Positions 42,653 through 51,569 of a stretch of 64,000 nucleotides of DNA are shown here, in pieces. Within the stretch, counting starts at the first letter, position 1. The number at the start of each line of letters is the position of its first letter. Origin of the DNA: Pseudoalteromonas sp. Z1A8 (lineage in GTDB: Bacteria; Pseudomonadota; Gammaproteobacteria; Enterobacterales; Alteromonadaceae). A model generated the notes under the pieces. That model was not told the origin of the DNA and searched no databases. It was given only the letters and a program-made list of their open reading frames with translations. Location of the stretch: contig NZ_WTLB01000006.1 of assembly GCF_011378855.1 (NCBI RefSeq), positions 1 to 64,000 on the forward strand. Direction: 5' to 3'. The position numbers were made by a program, and so were the translations under genes.

Positions 42653-42665
42653 CCTCCTTAAAAGT

Positions 42666-45170
42666 TTACTGCTCTCTAAGCGCGCGCATAGGGTCTGCAT
42701 TAATAATACGCCATACTACCAAAACAATGGCAATAAAGACGATAGCAATCAATAAACTAGTGAAAATTGTTAATGCTGGCCATGAAAATGCAGGCAGCAT
42801 AGGAATTGCATTTTGTAGCGCTAAATAAATACTGCAAGCTAGTGTGATTGCAATCTCCAGCGCACTGAGAAGTAAGCCATTAAAGCTCTTTAATGTGTGT
42901 TTCATTAGATTTATACGGCTTGCGCCAGTTGCCATGCGTATCGCAAGTTCAAAGCGTTTTAATTCTGTAAAGCTCATTGCCATACCATTACTACCAACCG
43001 CTGCAAGTAGCAAAGTTAATAGCGATAACGCACTAATAAAATAAAACTGTACGCGTTGTGGCATTGTTTGCTCTGTCCAGCGTTCGTCTAATGTACGCGC
43101 ATTTACTTCAATTACTTGTGGGTGAGCATATTGAATCGCTTGCATAATGGCATTTTTATCAAAGCTTTGCCCAGGTGGTAGCTGCATAGCAATCTTAATC
43201 ACAAAATCAGTATCATCGTGCGAATAACTGTAAAGCAGAATCGGATAGCCCTGATCTTTAGCCATCATGGTATAATTGTCTGCGATTACGCCAATAACTT
43301 GTTTATTAGATACTTCTTTACCTATTACTGATTCAATCGTGCCATCTGTGGACAATTGCTTTGCAAAGGTTTCGTTGATCAATGCAACAGGCTCTAAATT
43401 TTGATATTGCGTTTGACTCATATTTTGTCCTGCTAGCAAATTGAGTTTATAGGTTTGTAAATAATCAGGTGCAATATTAATCGTCATATAGGTAAAGCGC
43501 TCTTGTGTTTGCTCATCCTCAGTCATATTTATGACGGTACTAAAACTAAAGGGTTCTCCTTCGCTTTGTAGCGGGGTAATATTAGGTTGGACTTGAATTA
43601 TTGCTTGCTCAAGTTGATTTTTTATTTCCAATGCACCTTGAAAATGTTGCTTGGTTTTTTGTTCTGCGGCTTCAGGATCTTGTGCTGCTTGCGCTAATTT
43701 TTCCTGCATTTCTGCGTTGTTTAAAATTGCTTTTTCATTACTTTGAAGACGTACACTGGCAATAAGTGTGTTGCCTGGCTCAAAACCTAAGTTAATATTT
43801 AGCTTATCGTAGGCGGTATTTGCCAGCATAGCGGTACCGGTTAAAATGACCGCAGCAGAACTTAATTGTGCAATAAATAATACGTGGCTAAGGCGGGTCA
43901 CTTTACTTGCATTGACACCTTTATTACCGTTATTAAGATTACTAATTAATTGTGTTTGATCAAACTGACGGGTTGATAAAAACGCAAAAAACAAATTGAT
44001 CATCAGCACAATTGCAACCGCAACAGCAATGGTTATCGCATCAATTTGCACGAGTTCAAGCATCGCGATATTACCACCACTAATGATAGGTAATAGCCTA
44101 ATAAGCCAAGCAGCACCTAACAACCCTAATACTGCGGCAAGTAAAAAAGTGCTCAGGTTTTCTAAAAAGCTCATTACTAATAATTTGTTACGTGATGCGC
44201 CCATACATAACTGTGTGGCAAATTCTTGTTCGCGTTGTTGGTAATGGGCAATAAATAGATTTAGTAAGTTGAGGCTTGCCATAACGAGCAAGATGACCAC
44301 CGTGGCTAATAAAAACAACAGCATGGTTTGCTGATCTTCCATCAAATTATCGCGATATAAGGTTGCTGAACTTTCAGGGTTCATGCTCTCAAACATTTGC
44401 TTCATAGGGCCAAGTTGTTCGCTTTGGTTAAGGTAATACTGTTGCCAAAAGCTCTCCATGTCATCGGTCGTAAATGCACGTTCTGTTTGGCGAAATAGGG
44501 GTTGTAGACTGCCATCAATGGTCATTTGTGTTGGCATTGCAGCTTTTTCGGCTAAATCATAATAGCGCCAAACCTGTTGGGCATATTTTTCATCGTTATC
44601 GGAATTAAACGACGAGAAGTCGCTGACCACTCCGCGAATTTGCAAAGCTTGGTCGTCTATTTTTAATGTTTGGCCAATTGCGTTTACACTTTTTTGAAAT
44701 GCGCTTTGCCATAAACTTTCAGAGATCCACGCCGCATTTTGAGTATTTACTTTGCTTGGTTGCTCTCCTAATAGCAGACTTCCTCCGGCCATAGACATAA
44801 AATTATTACTGGCATCAAAATGCGACACGGGATAACTCGTTTCATGCACCTTGACTGTACTTTTACCCGCTTGATATGCAGCAAACTGACCATAGCCTTT
44901 GTATTGCTCAGCTAATAGAGCAAGACGCTTGGTGGTAAACATTGAAACACGCATGTCTTTTGAAACCGACATAGTGCGATTAATTGTATACAGGCTATCT
45001 TCGTCTTTTATATCAGGTAAAGGTTTAAAAATAAGATGGCTACTCATGGCGACAACAGCAAGCACCGCAGCCAATGTTAAGCTTAATGTAAGTAAAATTG
45101 GCAGTGATAAACGTGGCAATGTAAAGAGTCGTAAAACACCGTGGCGTAATGCGCGTAGATAAAAACTCAT
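42666..45170 (-). CDS. MacB-type ABC transporter permease (FtsX-like)
   Basis: An 834-residue permease made of two MacB_PCD/FtsX halves: TM1 near residues 20-45, a large periplasmic domain to about 270, three TM segments at 280-390, then the same plan repeated (TM near 430, periplasmic domain, TMs at 720-825). RLFTLPRLSLPILLTLSL and ASRNKLLVMSFLENLSTFLLA in part are typical. Such long fused permeases export peptides or antibiotics with a LolD-like ATPase and a membrane-fusion protein. The start overlaps the end of the ATPase gene. No TolC gene is close, so an outer-membrane channel must come from elsewhere. Confidence 0.9.
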   Translation of the reverse strand: MSFYLRALRHGVLRLFTLPRLSLPILLTLSLTLAAVLAVVAMSSHLIFKPLPDIKDEDSLYTINRTMSVSKDMRVSMFTTKRLALLAEQYKGYGQFAAYQAGKSTVKVHETSYPVSHFDASNNFMSMAGGSLLLGEQPSKVNTQNAAWISESLWQSAFQKSVNAIGQTLKIDDQALQIRGVVSDFSSFNSDNDEKYAQQVWRYYDLAEKAAMPTQMTIDGSLQPLFRQTERAFTTDDMESFWQQYYLNQSEQLGPMKQMFESMNPESSATLYRDNLMEDQQTMLLFLLATVVILLVMASLNLLNLFIAHYQQREQEFATQLCMGASRNKLLVMSFLENLSTFLLAAVLGLLGAAWLIRLLPIISGGNIAMLELVQIDAITIAVAVAIVLMINLFFAFLSTRQFDQTQLISNLNNGNKGVNASKVTRLSHVLFIAQLSSAAVILTGTAMLANTAYDKLNINLGFEPGNTLIASVRLQSNEKAILNNAEMQEKLAQAAQDPEAAEQKTKQHFQGALEIKNQLEQAIIQVQPNITPLQSEGEPFSFSTVINMTEDEQTQERFTYMTINIAPDYLQTYKLNLLAGQNMSQTQYQNLEPVALINETFAKQLSTDGTIESVIGKEVSNKQVIGVIADNYTMMAKDQGYPILLYSYSHDDTDFVIKIAMQLPPGQSFDKNAIMQAIQYAHPQVIEVNARTLDERWTEQTMPQRVQFYFISALSLLTLLLAAVGSNGMAMSFTELKRFELAIRMATGASRINLMKHTLKSFNGLLLSALEIAITLACSIYLALQNAIPMLPAFSWPALTIFTSLLIAIVFIAIVLVVWRIINADPMRALREQ

Positions 45171-45859
45171 ACTATAGCCTCCTGATGTTCAACTAATATT
45201 CTGCCATCAAATAAGCGAATTTGACGCTGCGCCATCTGACTGTAGCGTTCGTCATGCGTCACCATAATAACGGTGGCGCCTTGTTTGTTTAAATCAAGCA
45301 ATAGTTGCATAACGGCATCGCCATTTTGGCTATCTAAGTTACCTGTTGGTTCATCTACGAGCAGTAAATCAGGGTTGCCAACTAATGCGCGAGCAATCGC
45401 AACGCGTTGCTGTTGTCCACCAGAGAGTTGGCTTGGTTTATGGTCTAATCGTGCGCTCATGTTTACTGCAGCTAGCTGTTTTTCAACAGCGATTTTTATT
45501 TCACTACTCGAGACGCCGCGGTGCTCAAGGGGTAATGCGACGTTTTCAAATACAGTGAGGTTATCAATTAAGTTAAAGGACTGAAATACATAGCCAATGT
45601 GCTTGTTGCGTACGCTAGAACGTTGATCAACTTTAAGGCTATGGGTATCAATATTAGCTAATTGATAATGACCATCCGTTGGGGTGTCTAATAGGCCTAA
45701 AATACTGAGTAAGGTCGATTTACCGCAACCCGATGCGCCTGAAATAGCGATGAATTCACCTTTATTTATAGTTAAAGATACATCTTGTAGGGCATGCGTT
45801 TTCACTTGGCCTTTGCTGTACACTTTATTGATATTATTAATTGTTACTAGTGTGGTCAT
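45167..45859 (-). CDS. ABC transporter ATP-binding protein (MacB/LolD-like)
   Basis: A 230-residue ATPase with Walker A GASGCGKST, Q-loop YVFQSF, signature LSGGQQQRVAIARAL, Walker B LLLVDEPTGNLD and the H-loop VTHD. It is of the LolD/MacB group that drives mechanotransmission permeases. It lies 11 bases after the membrane-fusion gene and overlaps the permease gene, so the three form one exporter. Confidence 0.95.
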   Translation of the reverse strand: MTTLVTINNINKVYSKGQVKTHALQDVSLTINKGEFIAISGASGCGKSTLLSILGLLDTPTDGHYQLANIDTHSLKVDQRSSVRNKHIGYVFQSFNLIDNLTVFENVALPLEHRGVSSSEIKIAVEKQLAAVNMSARLDHKPSQLSGGQQQRVAIARALVGNPDLLLVDEPTGNLDSQNGDAVMQLLLDLNKQGATVIMVTHDERYSQMAQRQIRLFDGRILVEHQEAIV

Positions 45860-45870
45860 GGGGGTTTTCC

Positions 45871-47127
45871 TTAAAGGTTAGTTGTATCTAGGGCCAAGTG
45901 GCTGTAAGTATGCCATTGGCTTAAATCATTTGTGATAATTTTTTCACCTGCAATGGCGCCGTTGGTGATGAGTAAGTTCGTGCCTGATAGTTCACCAAAG
46001 GTTATTTGCTGTTGTTGTAATTGTGCTTGGTTAGGAATGTGTTTATAGAGTTGTTGCGCGCCAAGTGGTTTTAATCCGGGCTGTTGGTTCACATAAAGTA
46101 CATTTTTCTTGCGTTCGACAAATACGAATGCATTGACAGGTTGTGCTGGACGTAAGTTTGCAGGTAGAGGCTCGCTTAGGTGCACTTCTGCGACGATAAA
46201 GCCGTTTTCAACCACCGACGCTAATTGTTTAACATGCCCTTTTAGCTTGCCTGTTGGGTGTTTTAACTCAACTGCCGAGCCAAGTTGTATACGCTCAGCA
46301 ATACGTTGTGGGATATTTAGTTTTGCCATCAACTGTGTTTTTGAACCAATGCGCGCCATTGGTTGCCCTTGGTTTACTCGTTGGCCAAGCTCAATATCTA
46401 AACGCTGTAGCGTGCCTGTTATTCCTGCTGTGATAGTTAATGCTGCCACTTTATTGTTGACTAAAGCGACTTGTTTTTGTTGTTGAGTTAATAAAATTTT
46501 CTGTTGCTCAAGTTCTAGCTTGTGCATTTCTTTTTGCTTTTCAAAACGATATTTTGCAAACTCTAGGCGCTTTTTGAGCTGGTTGTATTTAAGAATAGCG
46601 CGCTCTAAATCGATTTTTGCAGCAATGCCCTGGTCTGATAGGCGCTGGTTAACATCTACATCTAATTTAGCGCCTTGTATCTGACTATCAATATCAGCGA
46701 GTTCGGCTTGAAAAGTGAGTTGTTCATTTTGTTTTTGAAACTTAAATGCTGCAAATTCAGAGTTCATCCGTTCAAGTTTTGCTTGTGATTCAAACAGTTG
46801 CTGATGCAAATCAGGATTAACTAACTTTGCGATAACAGTACTTGCTTTTACATCAGCACCTGCCCGTAAATAAATTTCACCCACTTGGCCTGCTGCTGGC
46901 GCGCTGATCAGGCGTTCATAGCGTGATGCATATTGACCATACACTGGTGTCATAATATCAATATCACCTTGTTGCACAGTAACTGTATTGAGCGTGCTAG
47001 CACTGAGCTTGGGTATGGTGGGTTTTATTGTGAAATAACCGATACATATGACAACTAAAAGAGTTGCAATAGTCAGCATCATTTTTAATTTGTTCGGTTT
47101 TGTTTTTTGGTCAATATTAATATTCAT
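45871..47127 (-). CDS. Membrane-fusion (HlyD/MacA-like) efflux protein
   Basis: A 418-residue periplasmic adaptor with one N-terminal TM anchor (about residues 15-32), a biotinyl-lipoyl domain split around a long coiled coil (about 105-235; KLERMNSEFAAFKFQKQNEQL and similar), and a beta-barrel C-terminal part. It links the inner-membrane ABC exporter to an outer-membrane channel. It is the first gene of the five-gene operon and follows a sigma-54-like promoter at complement(47162-47178). Confidence 0.92.
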   Translation of the reverse strand: MNINIDQKTKPNKLKMMLTIATLLVVICIGYFTIKPTIPKLSASTLNTVTVQQGDIDIMTPVYGQYASRYERLISAPAAGQVGEIYLRAGADVKASTVIAKLVNPDLHQQLFESQAKLERMNSEFAAFKFQKQNEQLTFQAELADIDSQIQGAKLDVDVNQRLSDQGIAAKIDLERAILKYNQLKKRLEFAKYRFEKQKEMHKLELEQQKILLTQQQKQVALVNNKVAALTITAGITGTLQRLDIELGQRVNQGQPMARIGSKTQLMAKLNIPQRIAERIQLGSAVELKHPTGKLKGHVKQLASVVENGFIVAEVHLSEPLPANLRPAQPVNAFVFVERKKNVLYVNQQPGLKPLGAQQLYKHIPNQAQLQQQQITFGELSGTNLLITNGAIAGEKIITNDLSQWHTYSHLALDTTNL

Positions 47128-47161
47128 TATCTACTCATCATTTTGATTGATGTAGTTGTTA

Positions 47162-47178
47162 ATGAAAGTTTAATGCCA
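47162..47178 (-). promoter_or_regulatory. Sigma-54-like promoter of the efflux operon
   Basis: TGGCATTAAACTTTCAT on the minus strand aligns with the -24/-12 consensus TGGCACG-N4-TTGCW with TGGCA, the spacing and TT-CA kept and three mismatches (positions 6, 7 and 14). It lies 35-51 bases before the first start codon of an operon that encodes its own sigma-54 activator. Confidence 0.55.
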
Positions 47179-47240
47179 AATTTAAATTTTCTTATATTTC
47201 AAAGTTTTGCTTGTTTTTATAGTGCTTTAAAATAAATAGA

Positions 47241-47256
47241 TGTTCGATATCGAACA
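47241..47256. promoter_or_regulatory. Candidate upstream activator site of the NtrC-like regulator
   Basis: TGTTCGATATCGAACA is a perfect 16-base palindrome about 63 bases upstream of the sigma-54-like promoter. A second, degraded half (GTGTTCGGTTTTGAA) follows directly at about 47262-47276. This is the usual arrangement of enhancer sites for Fis-type HTH regulators. Confidence 0.6.
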
Positions 47257-47534
47257 AGTCGGTGTTCGGTTTTGAATAACGGTTGTGGATCTAAGTTCAA
47301 TAAATAACCAAGACTCAGGTTAAATTGATTTGAGGTCAGTGTTTCGGTGAAATAGAGTTAAAACTGATAGCATATTTTGCGATAAAGTTATCGCCTGTAC
47401 GCTTTTCCTGAGATAGGTAAAGCAAACGCTGAGCAAAGCTTATGACTCCTAACTGCATCCATGTAGAAAACAAAGAGTAAACTGCCCTTAGTTTTATTTA
47501 CAGTAAATACCAGTAACGTAGTGTTATGAAAAAG
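47257..47534. other. Intergenic DNA between efflux promoter and metalloprotease terminator
   Basis: No gene-like frame is seen. One small inverted repeat GCGATAA / TTATCGC (47379-47394) is present, of unknown role. Confidence 0.45.
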
Positions 47535-47575
47535 GCCGTACTTTTATTAATTAGGTTAAATATTAAAAGTACGGC
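47535..47575 (-). terminator. Terminator of the metalloprotease gene
   Basis: GCCGTACTTTTA / TAAAAGTACGGC arms (47535-47546, 47564-47575) with a 17-base, partly pairing loop, followed on the minus strand by CTTTTT. Confidence 0.82.
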
Positions 47576-47583
47576 TTAATTTT

Positions 47584-50090
47584 TTACGCTTCTAGTGCTT
47601 TTGTGATTAGGCGATCAATGTATTTTTTATGCGCTTTAGTTGCTGTATCAGATCCCCATGCAACACTGCTATCGGCTATTTGAGTTAGCTGATATAACGC
47701 CGCTGTTTTAGCTAAGTTATCGTATTTACTTGCTTTGCGAAGGCCTGCAATCGCGATTAGCTGATTAACATACTCAATTTGTAAGTTGTGACTAATAGAG
47801 TTGGCATCTTTGCTTTTTACAAAAATGTTGGCGGTTAAATCTTCCATAAACTGAGTTAGGCTATATTCATTGCCGTACAAAGCGGTGTCAGAAATACGCA
47901 GTAACACAGCAGGGTGTAATAGCTGTGCAAGTACAGACTTTTGCATACCTAAAATCATTTGGTGTGCTTTAGGGTCTTCATTTTTACCAAAGTGATTAAA
48001 GCCTCGGCGCTGCAGTTGTAAGTAGCTGTATAGAGGCTGCATGTTTTGTAGTACGTCTGGTGCAAATACAAATTTTGCGAGTATATCCATTGCTTGTGTT
48101 TGACGCTCAAGCGATACCGGTGTAAATGGTTTATCTGCGTTTGTATCACCCACTACAGCGCGCTCAACGTACACACCACCAATTTGACGAGAAACAATAC
48201 CTGCTTGCGCTCGGTATTGACCAAATAAGCTATTAGCAGAGGTAACAAGCTGTTGGTAAGACTCACCTTTAACCGTTGCTTTATCTTTTAGTTCAGTAAA
48301 TAGTTTATTAATTAGCGCCATACGATCTGCGCCATAGGCCGCAGGATTTGACGACAAATCACCAATCATGACACGTGGATCAATATGGCGACCGGGTGCA
48401 CGCATATCGTCTGCATCGTTACCAAAGGCAAGGGCATGTTCACTTGAACGAGCAAGTATTTTTTCAAGTCGCATTTGCTCAGCGGCTTCATCGGTAAGTG
48501 CTACGCTGTAGCCATAGTTAATTGCCCAATCATCGTAAGGACCTGGTTTTGTTTGAAAAATATCACCTTGCTGCATACCAATTGGGGCAATATTAGCCGG
48601 TGCATAATCCATAACCGAACCCGTTACTATGCCTTGGGTTTTGTTTTTATCGTGTACTTCTTTTTCATCCCACAAAATTGATGATTTCATATTGTGGTTA
48701 AGACCTAAAGTATGGCCAACTTCGTGTAGTACTAATTGGGTTAAGCCTTGGCGAAGCATTTCTTTATCTTCAATTTTGTCGCCGCTAGCGAGGCCTTTGG
48801 CAAGCATTAGGTTTTGTTGAATTTCATGCCCTAGTGAGCAATTTAACTCGCCGGTATTTGTTGTTTCACCGTGGCTCATTGTTCCTTGCGTGAAAAGTGT
48901 GTCGTAAATCCAACGATTTTTCATAAATACAAACTCAAGCATAATGTCTGAGCCCAGTATTTCGCCAGTTAATGGGTTAGCAAGTGCAGGTCCGTATCCG
49001 CCAAATGGAGGTTTAGGCGACGAAGTCCAACGTAGCACGTTGTAATTAATATCGCCTGCATCCCAATCTGCATCGTCTGGTTGTACTTTAACTTCTAACG
49101 AATTTTTAAAACCGGCTTTTTCAAAAGAAGCATTCCACGTTAAAACAGCATCACGAATAGTATCGCGCCACTCAATTGGTGTGGTGTTTTCTATCCACCA
49201 AGTAATTGGTTTTACTGGCTCTGAAAGTGCTGCACTCGGGTCCTTCTTTTGCAGATCCCAGCGCTTTATAATGTCTTCATAAGGTGCCCAATCGGCAGAT
49301 GTCATTTGATCAAATTGATTTGTAAAATAACCAATGCGCGCATCATCCATGCGTGGCACGTAGTTATTGTCTGGGAGTGCAACAAACGAGTGCTGTACTT
49401 TTACCGATACACTACGCGGGTCGCTTACTGCATTTGAGCCGCGTACAGTTGGGCTTGGGTTAGTAAATACATAATCAACAACCACATCTAAGTTATTAGG
49501 ATATGGACGCTGTTTAATAATGCGTGATTTTTTATCGTCTAACTTACCGACTTTAAAGCGTTTTTTAGCATTTTTATCTGCAGGGTTTGGTGTAGGCGAT
49601 ACTTTATGAAGCGCTTCGCTTAAAAATAGCTTATTTACATTGAATGCTATTTTACCGTCTTCTTCTTTTTCTATTTTAATACTCGCAAGTACCGCTTCAC
49701 TAATATTGGCATCACTCGCTTTTGAAATTGCACTGTTTTCGTCAAATTTGTAGCGAGGTGTTTTGCTGATGATATCAATACGATCAAAGTATTTTCTAAA
49801 TTCAATTAACTTAGTTTCACGGTACGAACCACGATAATGGCCTGCATCTGTAACGCCATCGACAGTGTGCGCAAAATATACAAACGGCGTATTAAGTTGG
49901 GACTCGTTAATCACCATTAAATGGTCACCGGTTTTTTCATCTTGATAAAGGCTAAATATACCGGCAAATTCGGTTTGTCCTTTAATCATCTCGCTAAGTG
50001 TTTTTGGCTCTTTTCGTCTTTTTTATCGGCTGCAAATGCATGGCCGCCAAACGCTAAGCTTAGTGCAAGGGTGATGGTCGTTAATTTCAT
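47584..50090 (-). CDS. Secreted zinc metalloprotease (metzincin, DUF5117/DUF4953-type), frameshifted near the start
   Basis: The main frame (47584-49989, 801 residues) has the metzincin site HEVGHTLGLNH (H422, E423, H426, H432) and the wide DUF5117-DUF4953 layout of gliding-bacterium and Alteromonadales proteases. It starts inside the domain (MIKGQTEFAG) without a signal peptide. In another frame, ATG at 50090 opens a clear signal peptide (MKLTTITLALSLAFGGHAFA in part) that runs 34 residues and stops at 49986. Adding one T to the run at 50011-50014 (A on the minus strand) would fuse them as DEKEPKTLSEMIKGQ. So the gene is either frameshifted, mis-sequenced, or slips at a homopolymer. Confidence 0.85.
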
Positions 50091-50378
50091 TTTGAGACTT
50101 TTAATATTTGTTAATTTAATTGGACTGTACGTAAATTAATTTTATTTCGCACATCTTCGCGATGAAATATGATGGTTTAATCCTACCTAGTTGATATTTA
50201 TAAGTAAAAGTTTGTAACAAAATATAACGAATGAGATGAATTACAGGAAACTTACTTTTTATAACCCCCAAAAGGTATTGGCTTATAAGTTTTTGCAACA
50301 GTTGCTTACAAATGTCACCTTAATGTTTCATAAGGCTCTGGTATTATGATGCTAATAGAGTTTTGGGGATAATAGAAT

Positions 50379-51557
50379 ATGCAAACAAATTCACTTAGAT
50401 GGGTTTTTCCATTTGTAGCGCTAGCTGTTGGTATTATTGGCTTTATGGGAATAAATGCCATTGCACAAGAACCAGAAAAAAAAGAAGTTATTGATACTCG
50501 TCCAACAGTGCAAGTTGAGCCTGTGGCTGCGAACGATCATCAAGTTATTATTAATAGCTACGGTGAAGTAAAGCCACTTGAAAATACACAGCTTTCGGCG
50601 CAGGTGTCGGGTGAAGTATTAAGTTGGCATCCTAATTTTGTAGCCGGTGGCATCGTTGCTCGCGGTGAGACGTTATTTACTATCGAAAAAGATAACTATG
50701 AAGCTGCAGTACTTGTTGCTGAGGCCGAAATAGCTCGCGCACAAGCTGGCTTAATTGAAGAACAAGCCCAAGCCCAAGTAGCAGAAGATGAAGCAAAGCG
50801 TTTTCCTGATAAAGCGCGTACAGACTTATTTTTACGTAAACCTCAAGTGCTAAGCGCGCAGGCATCTGTTAAATCGGCGCAAGCAGCATTAAAACGTGCA
50901 CAGCGTGACTTAGATAATTGTGAAGTAACCGCCCCTTACGATGCATTAGTGATTAGCCGTAACGTAGGTGTTGGCCAATTTGTCACTATGGGTTCGCAAG
51001 TGGCTGAACTAAATAATATTGAAACTGCTGAAGTGATTATTCCTATCGCAGGATTCGACAGCGTCTTTTTACCAGAGCGTATTAAAGGCATTACGGCAAC
51101 AATTATTCAAAAAGGGCTAAACAGCTTTACCCGTGAAGGCGTAATTGACCGCGACCTAGGGATTGTTGATAACGCTACGCGTATGAGTAGTTTAGTGGTA
51201 CGTATTGAAGACCCATACGGCTTAAAAGCAAAACAGCCTGCTATTAAGTTTGGCAGTTATGTACAGGTAAATTTTGCAGGTGCAATGCTTAATAATATTT
51301 ACCGTTTACCGCAAGCTTTAGTAAATAACCAAACTGTGTGGGTAGTAAACGAAAATCAAGAACTAGAGCCTCGCAAAGTAACTGTTATTCGCGAAGAAGG
51401 TGAGTATTTTTACATTAGCAGCGGTTTAAATGCCGATGACAAACTCGTTATTACTCTACCTGAATACCCGCAAAAAGGAATGCAGGTTAAAATTGCAGGT
51501 GTAGCTGCAAAACCAGAAAGCTCAGAAACGAGCACTTCAAACACGCAACAGCTGTAG
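50379..51557 (+). CDS. RND efflux membrane-fusion protein
   Basis: A 392-residue periplasmic adaptor with an N-terminal membrane anchor (about residues 8-28), a lipoyl domain (QLSAQVSGEVLSWHPNFVAGG), a short alpha-hairpin (about 105-165) and beta-barrel/membrane-proximal domains. It precedes the RND pump gene by 12 bases. The pair belongs to the group of RND systems with MFP plus one pump and no linked outer-membrane channel. Confidence 0.93.
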   Translation: MQTNSLRWVFPFVALAVGIIGFMGINAIAQEPEKKEVIDTRPTVQVEPVAANDHQVIINSYGEVKPLENTQLSAQVSGEVLSWHPNFVAGGIVARGETLFTIEKDNYEAAVLVAEAEIARAQAGLIEEQAQAQVAEDEAKRFPDKARTDLFLRKPQVLSAQASVKSAQAALKRAQRDLDNCEVTAPYDALVISRNVGVGQFVTMGSQVAELNNIETAEVIIPIAGFDSVFLPERIKGITATIIQKGLNSFTREGVIDRDLGIVDNATRMSSLVVRIEDPYGLKAKQPAIKFGSYVQVNFAGAMLNNIYRLPQALVNNQTVWVVNENQELEPRKVTVIREEGEYFYISSGLNADDKLVITLPEYPQKGMQVKIAGVAAKPESSETSTSNTQQL

Positions 51558-51569
51558 GGTGTAATAGTT

